A model generated the notes under the pieces. It saw only the letters and a program-made list of their open reading frames with translations. It was not told the DNA's origin and made no database searches. Positions 34,238-43,070 of a DNA stretch of 64,000 nt are shown here, piece after piece. The stretch comes from Flavobacteriales bacterium. GTDB taxonomy: Bacteria; Bacteroidota; Bacteroidia; Flavobacteriales; Flavobacteriaceae. The translations under genes and the position numbers were made by a program. Numbering within the stretch: the first letter of the stretch is position 1; every line of letters begins with the position of its first letter. Location: positions 806,001 to 870,000 of the forward strand of contig JAFLBS010000001.1 of the NCBI GenBank assembly GCA_017303755.1. Reading direction: 5' to 3'.

Positions 34238-35584
34238 ATGAAAAAATTCCTCAAAATCTTTGCTTTACTACTTTTGGTAATTGTTGTTTATGCTCGAATT
34301 GAAATTTATCCGCAACTTGATTTGATTTCGGGTTTTTCCTCTAAAAGTGTGGCTTCGGGACATTTTTTGGATAACCGAAGTTTGGAAACTATTCAACAAG
34401 GCGATAATGACATTGATAAAGTAGATTGGGCAACCAATGAAATCGATGATAAAAACCGATTTGCGACGGCAACTGTTTACGGATTGAAAGAACGAAAAGC
34501 CATTTACAGAGAAGGTTTGGGTGCGACTTTAATCAACGATGATTTTGATGTAACAAAACCTTATTTGGTTCCGAAACGAACTCAACTCAAAAACAACTTG
34601 CCTTTTCCTTACGGGAATAACGAACCAAATGATACTATTTTTTCGAATGTAGATTACAAAAAATTAAATTCAGTTGTTGAAAATGCTTTTGATGCAAAAG
34701 GTAAAAAAGACAAGCGAACACGTTCGGTAATCGTAATTTATAAAAACAAAATCATCGCTGAAAAATACGCCGATGGTTTTGACAAAAACTCTCGAATTTT
34801 AGGTTGGTCGATGACCAAAAGTTTGACTGGAACGTTTTTCGGAATTCTACAAAAACAAGGCAAAATCGACATTATGAAACCTGCTCCAATTGCGGAATGG
34901 AAAAACGATGAACGCTCGAAAATTACCCTCAACGATTTGCTCCACATGAACTCAGGTTTGGAATGGGAAGAAGATTACAGCAAAATTTCGGATGTGACTA
35001 AAATGCTTTTCATTGCAGAAGACATGACGGTTCCACAAATTGACAAGCCATTGGTTGGAAAACCCAATAACACTTGGAATTACTCATCGGGAACAACCAA
35101 TTTGTTGAGCGGCATTTTGAGAAAACAGTTCAAAACGCATCAAGAATATTTGGATTTTTGGTACAGTAGTTTGTTTGATAAAATCGGAATGCATTCTGCT
35201 TTGGTAGAAGTCGATATGAAAGGCAATTTTGTAGGTTCATCTTACGGTTGGGCAACGACGCGCGATTGGGCCAAATTTGGCTTACTCTACTTACACAAAG
35301 GCAATTGGAACGGCGAGCAATTGTTTGACGAAAGTTGGGCAAAATACGTGTCAACTCCAACCAATACTTCGCAAGGACAATACGGAGCGCAATTCTGGCT
35401 CAATGCTGGTGGACGATTTCCAAATGCTCCAAAAGACATGTATTACGCCAGCGGTTACCAAGGTCAAATGGTGGCGATTTTCCCAAGTCACGATTTAGTG
35501 ATTGTGCGCATGGGCTTAAAAGAAGATCCTGAGTTTGATTTTAATGGGTTGCTGAGTGGTGTTGTTTCGTCTTTAAAACAATAA
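34238..35584 (+). CDS. Serine hydrolase of the beta-lactamase/class C family
   Basis: 448 residues with one N-terminal hydrophobic segment (about 2-20) and a class C beta-lactamase-like domain: SxxK motif in GWSMTKSLTGT, a WNYSSGTTNLL motif at the usual Tyr position, and GLEWEEDYSKI / YASGYQGQMV near the end. Such proteins are esterases, D-aminopeptidases or PBP-like enzymes; the substrate is not predictable. It is on the plus strand between the two minus-strand halves of the suf cluster and is flanked by inverted repeats, which suggests later insertion. Confidence 0.85.
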   Translation: MKKFLKIFALLLLVIVVYARIEIYPQLDLISGFSSKSVASGHFLDNRSLETIQQGDNDIDKVDWATNEIDDKNRFATATVYGLKERKAIYREGLGATLINDDFDVTKPYLVPKRTQLKNNLPFPYGNNEPNDTIFSNVDYKKLNSVVENAFDAKGKKDKRTRSVIVIYKNKIIAEKYADGFDKNSRILGWSMTKSLTGTFFGILQKQGKIDIMKPAPIAEWKNDERSKITLNDLLHMNSGLEWEEDYSKISDVTKMLFIAEDMTVPQIDKPLVGKPNNTWNYSSGTTNLLSGILRKQFKTHQEYLDFWYSSLFDKIGMHSALVEVDMKGNFVGSSYGWATTRDWAKFGLLYLHKGNWNGEQLFDESWAKYVSTPTNTSQGQYGAQFWLNAGGRFPNAPKDMYYASGYQGQMVAIFPSHDLVIVRMGLKEDPEFDFNGLLSGVVSSLKQ

Positions 35585-35595
35585 CCTTACAGGTT

Positions 35596-35646
35596 CACAA
35601 AGATTTACGCAAAGAGCGCAAAGGTTTTTAATCTTTGTGCTCTTTG
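35596..35646. repeat. Imperfect inverted repeat, right of the serine hydrolase
   Basis: CAAAGAGCGCAAAG (35610-35623) pairs with CTTTGTGCTCTTTG (35633-35646) with one mismatch; CACAAAG units extend the left arm. Could also act as a weak terminator for the hydrolase gene. Confidence 0.6.
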
Positions 35647-35990
35647 TGTTTTCTTAGTTTCTTTGAGGTTAAATTACAAATCAAGCTTCTATTTGAAACT
35701 CTAACTTCTAATTCTAATTGAAAATCCACCAACGCTAATTCAAAACCATCGAATTCTTGTTTTACATATTTCCAAATAAAAAATTCCCATAGGTTTGCTT
35801 GAAGTAAAAGGTTAAATTATTGAAAATTGGAATTAAATCTTAAGCAAAGTATGAAAAACCTAATTAAAACTACAATTGTTCTTTGTAGCATTAGTAAATA
35901 ATCTCTTTTTTTGAATATTTATCTCTTTTTTTTGATAATTATTTTTATGCTTTTACAATCAATAAAAATTTTAACCAAAATAAGAAAAAA
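35647..35990. other. Intergenic stretch without a gene
   Basis: About 340 bases, AT-rich, no frame with a plausible start, no RNA gene recognised. It presumably holds the promoter of the following lipoprotein gene, but no strong consensus box is seen. Confidence 0.4.
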
Positions 35991-36959
35991 ATGAAAAATA
36001 TTTTAATGACACTTTGTTTAATTGGTTTACTATTAACCACATCGTGTACTGAAAACGATCATCTTGTTCCTGAAAATGAAACTTCAGCAAAATTGACTCA
36101 TGATGAACTACAAAAGCAAATTCAAAATGTAAAAAGCATCAATCAAAAATTTGAAAATGAATTAAATCAAAAGTTCTTTGGTTCAATTGACACAAAAACT
36201 TTAATGGAAACAGCAAAAAAGAATAATTCAAGTGTTGTTAATAATGAAACCATTGAGAGTTCGTTAATTGCATACCATAAAATGAGACTTGAAAAAACTA
36301 AAAGAATGAGAAATGAAATGGGCTTTGTCAGCATTCAAAGTATCGCTGATGAGATTAACTCATTACTGATTATTGATAAGGATCTAGCCGATAAGTTGTT
36401 TAATGAAAATGCACTTGTGTTGGAAAAAAATCAATTTGGGGTTTCTGCTAAAATAGATTCCGAATTAGCTTCTGTGGTTGATAAAGATGGAAGTGTTTTC
36501 AATTTAAATAAAAAAATAGACCTTTCACTGTCAGAGAATTCCCAAAGTAGAGTTGCTTATCAATTTAACCAAGGAATTTTAGTTAGTAACGGTATCTACG
36601 CGGTAACTTGGCACGCCGAATATTGGGAAAGAGGAGGAATTCATTTGGACTTTCAGAAATACAAACACGAAACTAGAATTGGAACCTATTTTAATTGGAA
36701 TGGAACCTATATTCTCTATCCTTCTGTTATAACTATTTGGAATGGTTATCACCAATTTAATAAAACCGGCTTATGTCTTGGAGCAAATTCAAAAGGAGTA
36801 AGTTATGCTTCAGGTGTATGGGTAACGGATACTTTTAACAGTGAAAGTGATACTCAACCATATCCTTACTTGTGTAATGGGTATATTAACGGTGATTTTG
36901 CCACAATTGTTGGTAACAATCAATTAGTATATCTTACCGCAAACACTGCGATTCAATAA
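35991..36959 (+). CDS. Lipoprotein of unknown function
   Basis: 322 residues: lipobox LTTSC (Cys19), a charged helical region with coiled-coil character (about 35-165, for example KLTHDELQKQIQNVKSINQKFENELNQ), and a C-terminal domain rich in aromatic residues (about 195-322: WHAEYWERGGIHLDFQKYKHETRIGTYFNW). I recognise no family. It is the second plus-strand gene in the suf interruption and ends at a strong terminator shared with sufD. Confidence 0.7.
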   Translation: MKNILMTLCLIGLLLTTSCTENDHLVPENETSAKLTHDELQKQIQNVKSINQKFENELNQKFFGSIDTKTLMETAKKNNSSVVNNETIESSLIAYHKMRLEKTKRMRNEMGFVSIQSIADEINSLLIIDKDLADKLFNENALVLEKNQFGVSAKIDSELASVVDKDGSVFNLNKKIDLSLSENSQSRVAYQFNQGILVSNGIYAVTWHAEYWERGGIHLDFQKYKHETRIGTYFNWNGTYILYPSVITIWNGYHQFNKTGLCLGANSKGVSYASGVWVTDTFNSESDTQPYPYLCNGYINGDFATIVGNNQLVYLTANTAIQ

Positions 36960-36981
36960 ATAACTTCAATTATTAAAATAG

Positions 36982-37010
36982 AAAAGCAACTTAAGTTTTA
37001 AGTTGCTTTT
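36982..37010. terminator. Bidirectional terminator between the lipoprotein and sufD
   Basis: AAAAGCAACTTAA and TTAAGTTGCTTTT form a perfect 13-bp stem with a 3-base loop, with A and T runs outside. Confidence 0.9.
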
Positions 37011-37019
37011 TTGTTTTAG

Positions 37020-38336
37020 TTACAAATCAAACCCCAAATTCACTCCTAATTTTGTAGCAATGATTTTGGTGATGCGTTGTTTTAACTCGGGTATTTTGAT
37101 GCTTTCGATGACTTCGTTTGAGAATGCGTACATCAATAACGCTTTGGCTTCTTTTTTCGGAATTCCGCGTTGTTGCATGTAAAACATGGCGCTTTCGTCT
37201 AATTGTCCAATCGTACAACCGTGCGAACATTTGACATCATCGGCAAAAATTTCCAATTGCGGTTTCGCGTTTATGGTCGCTTTATCTCCTAATAAAATAT
37301 TGTTGTTTTGTTGGAAAGCGTCGGTTTTCTGTGCTTCTTTTTCTACAAAAATTTTACCGTTAAAAACGCCTGTTGCGCTATCCGCCAAAATGGTTTTGTA
37401 GTTCTGATGACTTTCACAATTGGGTGTTGCGTGGTTTACTAAAGTATAATGATCAACGTGTTGTTTATCACCAATAATCGTAATTCCTTTTAAAGTAGAA
37501 TCAATACGTTCACCAAAATGATAAAAATTCAGGTTGTTTCGAGTAATGTTTCCTCCGAATGAAAAGGTGTGAACCGAAACCCTACTTTCTTGTTTTTGAG
37601 AAATATAAGTATTATCAATCAAGTTAGCCGATTGCAAATCGTTTTGAATTTTGTAATAATCTACTATCGCGCGTTTTTGAGCAAAAATCTCAGTTACCGC
37701 ATTGGTCAACACTGGGTTTTCATTCAAACTTTGGTGTCGTTCAATGATTTGCACGTGCGCATTTTCGCCCACAATCACCAAATTTCTGGGTTGCACCATC
37801 AACGCATTTTCTTTTCCTGTGGAGAAATAGATGATTTCGATGGGTTTTTCAACTACCTTACTTTTCGGAATGTTGATGTATGCTCCTTCATTCGCGAAAG
37901 CGGTATTCAACGTAGTCAAACTCTCATCTTTACTGGCAATTTTGTTGAAAAATTCATCGATTACCATTTTGTATTTGGGTTTATTCAATGCCGATGACAT
38001 CAAGCAAACGTCCAAACCTTCGTGCGTAGTAGCTGAAAGAAATGAGCTGTATTTTCCGTCGATGAAAATCACTTTGTACGTATCGATTTCGTGCAAAAAG
38101 TATTTCTTTACTTCTGCAAATTCAATCGCATTTTCGTGTTTGGGGAAAACGGTAAAATCATTTTTCAAAACCGCATTGAGCGAAGTATATTTCCACGCTT
38201 CCTCTTTTTTGGTCGGGAAGCCTTTATTTTCAAAGTTTTTTATTGCTGAAGTTCGCACATCATGAAGCTGAGAATGAACATCAATTTGTTCTTCAAAAGC
38301 CATGAACGACGATACTAATTTTTCTTTTAAATCCAT
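37020..38336 (-). CDS. sufD: SufD, Fe-S scaffold component
   Basis: 438 residues. The C-terminal half is the SufBD beta-helix (KPQLEIFADDVKCSHGCTIGQLDESAMFYMQQRGIPKKEA) with the conserved DVKCSHG motif. The N-terminal helical region has KEEAWKYTSL, as usual for SufD. It forms the SufBC2D scaffold with SufB and SufC. It is the last gene of the sufABCD operon here, 64 bp after sufC with a hexamer-repeat hairpin in the gap, and it ends at a terminator. Confidence 0.95.
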   Translation of the reverse strand: MDLKEKLVSSFMAFEEQIDVHSQLHDVRTSAIKNFENKGFPTKKEEAWKYTSLNAVLKNDFTVFPKHENAIEFAEVKKYFLHEIDTYKVIFIDGKYSSFLSATTHEGLDVCLMSSALNKPKYKMVIDEFFNKIASKDESLTTLNTAFANEGAYINIPKSKVVEKPIEIIYFSTGKENALMVQPRNLVIVGENAHVQIIERHQSLNENPVLTNAVTEIFAQKRAIVDYYKIQNDLQSANLIDNTYISQKQESRVSVHTFSFGGNITRNNLNFYHFGERIDSTLKGITIIGDKQHVDHYTLVNHATPNCESHQNYKTILADSATGVFNGKIFVEKEAQKTDAFQQNNNILLGDKATINAKPQLEIFADDVKCSHGCTIGQLDESAMFYMQQRGIPKKEAKALLMYAFSNEVIESIKIPELKQRITKIIATKLGVNLGFDL

Positions 38337-38345
38337 TTTGTTCAG

Positions 38346-38399
38346 TATTCAGTCGCAGTATTCAGTCGCAGTTTCTGTTCACTGTGACTGAGACTGTAA
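38346..38399. repeat. Hexamer-repeat hairpin (CAGTCG type), copy 2
   Basis: CAGTATT/CAGTCG units on the left face CTGTGACTGAGACTG on the right. The same unit types as 30972-31024 are in a different order. It occupies almost the whole sufC-sufD gap. Confidence 0.65.
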
Positions 38400-38400
38400 A

Positions 38401-39150
38401 CTAATTCAATTCACTTTTAATCCAATCATACCCTTTTTCTTCCAACTCGTAAGCCAATTCTTTTCCGCCTGATTTTACGATTTTTCCGTCCATTAAAACA
38501 TGAACAAAATCAGGAATGATATAATCTAACAAACGTTGGTAGTGCGTAATTACTAATACAGCATTGTTTTCGTTTTTCAACTTATTTACGCCATTGGCAA
38601 CAATTCGCAAAGCATCAATATCCAAACCTGAATCGGTTTCGTCCAAAATAGCCAGTTTTGGTTCCAACATTGCCATTTGAAAAATCTCGTTACGTTTCTT
38701 TTCTCCACCCGAAAAACCTTCGTTTAATGAGCGTGATAAAAACTTACGGTCGATTTCTAGTAATTCTGATTTTTCACGAATTAACTTCAACATTTCGTTG
38801 GCTGGCATTTCTTCTTTTCCGTTGGCTTTACGGCTTTCGTTGATGGCTGTTTTCATGAAATTGGTCACTGAAACACCTGGAATTTCAACTGGATATTGAA
38901 ACGACAAGAAAACGCCTTTGTGAGCGCGTTCTTCTGGAGCCAATTCGGATATGTCTTCGCCTTCCAAAAGGATTTCGCCTTCGGTTACTTCGTAGTTTTC
39001 ATTACCCGCAATAATCGACGAAAGAGTTGATTTCCCGGCACCATTTGGTCCCATAATAGCATGGACTTCTCCCGCTTTAATTTCGAGATTAATTCCTTTT
39101 AATATTTCTTTATCTTCAACTGAAGCGTGTAGATTTTTTATACTTAACAT
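38401..39150 (-). CDS. sufC: SufC, ABC-type ATPase of the Suf complex
   Basis: 249 residues: Walker [10 protein letters not shown] (Lys40), the SufC-type signature [10 protein letters not shown], Walker B with [12 protein letters not shown], and the switch histidine in VITHYQRL. It powers rearrangement of the SufBCD scaffold during cluster assembly. It lies 9 bp after the small membrane-protein gene and is in the operon. Confidence 0.97.
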   Translation of the reverse strand: MLSIKNLHASVEDKEILKGINLEIKAGEVHAIMGPNGAGKSTLSSIIAGNENYEVTEGEILLEGEDISELAPEERAHKGVFLSFQYPVEIPGVSVTNFMKTAINESRKANGKEEMPANEMLKLIREKSELLEIDRKFLSRSLNEGFSGGEKKRNEIFQMAMLEPKLAILDETDSGLDIDALRIVANGVNKLKNENNAVLVITHYQRLLDYIIPDFVHVLMDGKIVKSGGKELAYELEEKGYDWIKSELN

Positions 39151-39159
39151 TGTACTTTT

Positions 39160-39564
39160 TTATTGAAAATTCTGTGATTGTTCTTCTGCTATTTTGTTGT
39201 TCTTTTCAGGAAGGATTTCTAAAAAGTAATAAACTATTTCGGATACTATTCCCGTAAAAATAAAAAGCAATACCCACATTAAAATCTTGTTGTTTGTATC
39301 GTTTTTGTTTGATTTTACTAAATGGATGATGTCGAAAATTTTTACTCCAATTGCAATGAGTATTGAAACCATTATGATTAAAAATGCTCCAATAAAACCA
39401 CTCATAAATTGGGCTGGATTTGGCGGATTGTTTCCGTTGTTTTCGATGCTCTCAATATTTCCAATGATGAACACAAAAAAGAAAACGAAATAGGAAATGA
39501 ATCCTACAATGGGTAAGAAATGTAAAATTCCGATAAGCGTCTTTTGACCTTTAGATAATTGCAT
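39160..39564 (-). CDS. Small membrane protein inserted between sufB and sufC
   Basis: 134 residues with three predicted membrane helices (about 9-33, 53-75, 92-114) and a polar tail. The arrangement resembles DUF4870-type or tic20-like small membrane proteins, but I cannot fix the family. It is spaced 11 bp from sufB and 9 bp from sufC, so it is fully inside the operon. A membrane protein is not part of the usual Suf machinery, so it is likely a lineage-specific passenger. Confidence 0.7.
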   Translation of the reverse strand: MQLSKGQKTLIGILHFLPIVGFISYFVFFFVFIIGNIESIENNGNNPPNPAQFMSGFIGAFLIIMVSILIAIGVKIFDIIHLVKSNKNDTNNKILMWVLLFIFTGIVSEIVYYFLEILPEKNNKIAEEQSQNFQ

Positions 39565-39575
39565 GATTTTTATTT

Positions 39576-41024
39576 TTATCCAACCGAACCTTCTAGTGAA
39601 ATCTCAAGTAATTTTTGAGCTTCAACAGCAAATTCCATTGGTAATTTATTTAATACATCTTTACTGAAACCATTCACAATCAACGCGATGGCTTTTTCAG
39701 TTGGAATTCCTCGTTGGTTACAATAAAACACTTGGTCTTCTCCAATTTTTGAAGTCGTTGCTTCATGTTCGATTTTGGCCGAAGCGTTTTTGCTTTCGAT
39801 GTACGGAAAGGTATGCGCACCACAATTATTTCCCATCAGCAAACTGTCGCATTGCGAGAAATTACGTGCGTTTTCGGCATTGGCGCTAATTCGAACCAAA
39901 CCGCGGTAGCTGTTTTGTGATTTTCCAGCCGAAATTCCTTTTGAAATAATAGTCGATTTGGTGTTTTTACCTAAATGAATCATTTTGGTTCCCGTATCAG
40001 CTTGTTGGAAATTATTGGTCACTGCAATCGAATAAAATTCACCCACAGAGTTGTCACCTTTCAATACACACGACGGATATTTCCATGTTACAGCTGATCC
40101 TGTTTCTACTTGTGTCCACGAAATTTTAGCGTTTTTCTCGCACAAACCTCTTTTAGTCACAAAATTATAGACTCCGCCTTTTCCTTCTTTATTTCCAGGA
40201 TACCAGTTTTGTACCGTTGAATATTTGATTTCGGCATCGTCTAAAGCAATCAACTCAACCACAGCTGCGTGCAATTGATTTTCATCACGACTTGGAGCAG
40301 TACATCCTTCCAAATACGACACATAACTGCCTTCATCTGCAATTAAAAGTGTGCGTTCAAATTGTCCTGTTCCTGCTTGATTGATACGGAAATAGGTTGA
40401 TAATTCCATTGGACATTTTACGCCTTTCGGAATGTAACAGAAACTGCCATCAGAAAAAACGGCCGAATTCAACGCCGCATAAAAATTATCTCTTTGAGGC
40501 ACAACGGTTCCAAGGTATTTCTGAACCAATTCAGGATGTTCTTTTATCGCTTCAGAAATTGGACAAAAAATAATTCCTTTTTCTGATAAAGTTTTTTTGA
40601 AAGTCGTGGCAACTGAAACCGAATCAACTACAATATCCATAGCCACATTGTTCATCATTTTTTGTTCATCAACTGAAATTCCGAGCTTTTTGTACATCGC
40701 TAACAATTCAGGATCAACATCGTCTAATGTTTTATTCGGATCCGCTTTTTTGGGTGCCGAATAATACGAAATAGCTTGAAAATCGGGTTTTTCGTAGTGT
40801 ACGTTGGCCCATTCGGGTTCAATCATTTCGGTCCAAGCACGAAACGCTTCCAAACGCCATTCGGTCATCCATTCGGGCTCGTCTTTCTTTTTAGAAATAG
40901 CGCGAACGATGTCTTCGTTTAGTCCAATTGGAAAAGTTTCAGAATCCAAATCGGTGTAAAAACCGTATTCGTATTCTTTATTTTCGAGTTCGACTTTTAA
41001 GTCTTCTTCTGTGTACTTACTCAT
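39576..41024 (-). CDS. sufB: SufB, Fe-S scaffold component
   Basis: 482 residues, full length: [15 protein letters not shown] near the N-terminus, [30 protein letters not shown], and the C-terminal [34 protein letters not shown] with the conserved Glu, His and Cys of the assembly site. It is the main scaffold on which clusters are built. The palindromic repeat at 41037-41071 lies between it and sufA. Confidence 0.97.
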   Translation of the reverse strand: MSKYTEEDLKVELENKEYEYGFYTDLDSETFPIGLNEDIVRAISKKKDEPEWMTEWRLEAFRAWTEMIEPEWANVHYEKPDFQAISYYSAPKKADPNKTLDDVDPELLAMYKKLGISVDEQKMMNNVAMDIVVDSVSVATTFKKTLSEKGIIFCPISEAIKEHPELVQKYLGTVVPQRDNFYAALNSAVFSDGSFCYIPKGVKCPMELSTYFRINQAGTGQFERTLLIADEGSYVSYLEGCTAPSRDENQLHAAVVELIALDDAEIKYSTVQNWYPGNKEGKGGVYNFVTKRGLCEKNAKISWTQVETGSAVTWKYPSCVLKGDNSVGEFYSIAVTNNFQQADTGTKMIHLGKNTKSTIISKGISAGKSQNSYRGLVRISANAENARNFSQCDSLLMGNNCGAHTFPYIESKNASAKIEHEATTSKIGEDQVFYCNQRGIPTEKAIALIVNGFSKDVLNKLPMEFAVEAQKLLEISLEGSVG

Positions 41025-41036
41025 GTTACTTTTTTT

Positions 41037-41071
41037 TAACCCTCGAAGGGTTTAAAACCCTTCGAGGGTTA
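41037..41071. repeat. Perfect palindromic repeat between sufA and sufB
   Basis: 17-bp arms (TAACCCTCGAAGGGTTT and its exact complement) around a single central base. With a near-absent loop it is cruciform-type rather than a classic terminator. It fills the gap between the two genes. Confidence 0.75.
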
Positions 41072-41073
41072 TA

Positions 41074-41403
41074 TTATAGCGAAAAACTTTCTCCACATCC
41101 GCAAGTTCTACTTGCATTCGGATTATTGAAAACAAATCCTTTTCCGTTTAATCCGCCTGAAAATTCCAAAATAGTTCCTGCTAAATAGAGGAATGATTTT
41201 TTTTCAACGGCAATTTTAACGTGATTATCTTCAAAAACCTTGTCGTTTTCTCCGAGTTCTTTGTCGAATTTTAATTCATACGACAAACCCGAGCAACCGC
41301 CACTTTTTACGCCAACTCTAACGTAGTGTTGGTTGGCATCAAAACCATCGTCATTCATCATTTCGATGATTTTTTTGCTTGCTGTATCAGAAACTTTGAT
41401 CAT
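41074..41403 (-). CDS. sufA: SufA/IscA-type Fe-S carrier
   Basis: 109 residues with the three family cysteines: Cys37 in SGGCSGLSY and Cys101/Cys103 in the terminal RTCGCGESFSL. A-type carriers move clusters from the scaffold to client proteins. It is the first gene of the suf operon, behind a full consensus promoter. Confidence 0.93.
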   Translation of the reverse strand: MIKVSDTASKKIIEMMNDDGFDANQHYVRVGVKSGGCSGLSYELKFDKELGENDKVFEDNHVKIAVEKKSFLYLAGTILEFSGGLNGKGFVFNNPNASRTCGCGESFSL

Positions 41404-41433
41404 AGCTTATTTTGATTTTGTCTAAATTAACGG

Positions 41434-41467
41434 CAAAGTTACTACAATTATCCTTTTTTCCCACAAA
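41434..41467 (-). promoter_or_regulatory. Promoter of the sufA-B-C-D operon
   Basis: Minus strand TTTG (41464-41467), 22 bp, TAACTTTG (41434-41441), about 30 bp before the sufA start. A full match to the Bacteroidota vegetative consensus. Confidence 0.7.
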
Positions 41468-41572
41468 TCATAACATTTTTATAACTAATGTTAGGATAGA
41501 AAAAATTGATTTTAAGCACAGAAAAGAAAGAGATTTAGTAATTTGCGACATTATTCAAACAGAAATTATACC

Positions 41573-42430
41573 ATGAAACTCTACCCAATAGAAGCAGGAA
41601 ATTTTAAACTCGATGGCGGAGCAATGTTTGGCGTTGTACCCAAAACCATTTGGAACCGCACCAATCCAGCCGACGAAAATAATCTTATTGATATTGCCGC
41701 ACGTTGCCTTTTAATTGAAGACGGCAATCGCTTAACCCTTATTGACACTGGAATGGGCAACAAACAGTCGGATAAATTTTTTAGTTATTATTCGCTTTGG
41801 GGTGATCATTCGTTGGATAAATCGCTCTCCAAATTTGGTTTTCATCGCGATGATGTGACTGATGTTTTTATGACGCATTTGCATTTTGATCATTGTGGTG
41901 GAAGCGTGAATTGGAATGCCGACAAAACAGGTTATGAAGTCGCTTTTAAAAATGCCAAATTTTGGACGAATGAAAACCATTGGGAATGGGCAACTAAGCC
42001 TAATGCTAGAGAAAAAGCTTCGTTTTTGCACGAGAATCTAATTCCGATGCAAGAAAGCGGACAACTCCATTTTATCCAACGACCTGACAGTGACTTTGGG
42101 TTTTCTGACGAATTAGGTTTTGGCATTTTCTATGCCGACGGTCATACCGAAAAACAAATGTTACCACACATTAACTACCAAGGAAAAACCATCGTTTTTT
42201 GTGGTGATTTACTGGCCACTGCTGGTCATATTCCGATTCCGTATGTGATGGGTTACGATACACGACCATTATTGACTTTGGGTGAAAAAACCAAATTCAT
42301 GACTGCGGCTGCTGACAACAATTACTACTTAATGTTAGAACACGATGCTCACAATCAAATAATTACAGTAGAAAATACCGAAAAAGGAGTGCGTTTGAAA
42401 GAGGTTTTTAAATGCGAAGACCTTTTTTAA
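41573..42430 (+). CDS. Metallo-beta-lactamase-fold hydrolase
   Basis: 285 residues from the ATG at 41573 (MKLYPIEAGNFKLDGG); a frame extending ten codons upstream lacks support. It has the binuclear zinc motif HLHFDHCGG, later His in DGHTEKQM, Asp in FCGDLLAT and the final EHDAH. It resembles quorum-lactonase/AttM-like MBL hydrolases, but the substrate is not determinable. It is cytoplasmic and monocistronic, and ends at a terminator. Confidence 0.85.
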   Translation: MKLYPIEAGNFKLDGGAMFGVVPKTIWNRTNPADENNLIDIAARCLLIEDGNRLTLIDTGMGNKQSDKFFSYYSLWGDHSLDKSLSKFGFHRDDVTDVFMTHLHFDHCGGSVNWNADKTGYEVAFKNAKFWTNENHWEWATKPNAREKASFLHENLIPMQESGQLHFIQRPDSDFGFSDELGFGIFYADGHTEKQMLPHINYQGKTIVFCGDLLATAGHIPIPYVMGYDTRPLLTLGEKTKFMTAAADNNYYLMLEHDAHNQIITVENTEKGVRLKEVFKCEDLF

Positions 42431-42450
42431 AAAATTTCTAAAACACCAAC

Positions 42451-42484
42451 AAAAGCACTTAATTCACTGAGATTAAGTGCTTTT
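42451..42484 (+). terminator. Terminator of the metallo-hydrolase gene
   Basis: AAAAGCACTTAAT and ATTAAGTGCTTTT form a perfect 13-bp stem around an 8-base loop. Confidence 0.9.
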
Positions 42485-42522
42485 TCATTTTCATCCAAAT
42501 TCTAAATTCTTGTTAAACTTTT

Positions 42523-42562
42523 AATTGATATATCAACAATTGATAAATCATTTTTAGTTTTG
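42523..42562 (+). promoter_or_regulatory. MarR promoter with candidate operators
   Basis: TTGATATATCAA (42525-42536) is a perfect 12-bp palindrome, and its left two-thirds repeat 15 bp later as AATTGATAAATCA (42538-42550). A -7 box TAGTTTTG follows at 42555-42562, so a bound protein would block it. MarR proteins bind palindromes of this type and usually control themselves. The site is seen; the binder is inferred. Confidence 0.6.
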
Positions 42563-42578
42563 TTTAAAATTTATTCGA

Positions 42579-43007
42579 ATGGAACAATTAAAAAACGTCA
42601 TTTTCTACCAAATTGAAGAGGCAATTAAAACGTACCGGATGTATGCGCAGAAGCAAATCAAAGCCAACGGATTAAAAATCACCATCGATCAATGGTTGGT
42701 GTTAAAAAGTTTAAAGGAAAACCCAGATTGTACTCAGGCAGAATTAGCTGAAAAAGTATTTAAAGACAGTGCGTCCATCACTAGAATTCTCGATTTATTA
42801 GTGCAATCAGAATACGTTGAACGCGAAATCAACCCAAACGATCGCAGAAAATTCAACCTCAGCGTGACATCAAAAGGCGAATCCATTTTGGCTGACACCC
42901 ATGCTATTGTTCTTCAAAATCGAAAAAAAGCCTTAGAAGGAATTACCGAAAATGACATTCAAATCATGAGTGAAACGTTAAAAAAAATCAGTCAAAATTG
43001 TAAATAA
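42579..43007 (+). CDS. MarR-family transcriptional regulator
   Basis: 142 residues with the winged helix-turn-helix: CTQAELAEKVFKDSASITRILDLLVQSEYVEREINPNDRRKFNLSVTSKG (recognition helix and wing with the conserved DRR). It probably represses its own promoter through the palindrome at 42525-42536 and with it the TonB receptor 63 bp downstream. The inducer is unknown. Confidence 0.9.
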   Translation: MEQLKNVIFYQIEEAIKTYRMYAQKQIKANGLKITIDQWLVLKSLKENPDCTQAELAEKVFKDSASITRILDLLVQSEYVEREINPNDRRKFNLSVTSKGESILADTHAIVLQNRKKALEGITENDIQIMSETLKKISQNCK

Positions 43008-43070
43008 TAACACAATCAATCATCAATCAATGCCAGCCCAAAACTGGGTGAGCAACTAAATCAAAATCAC

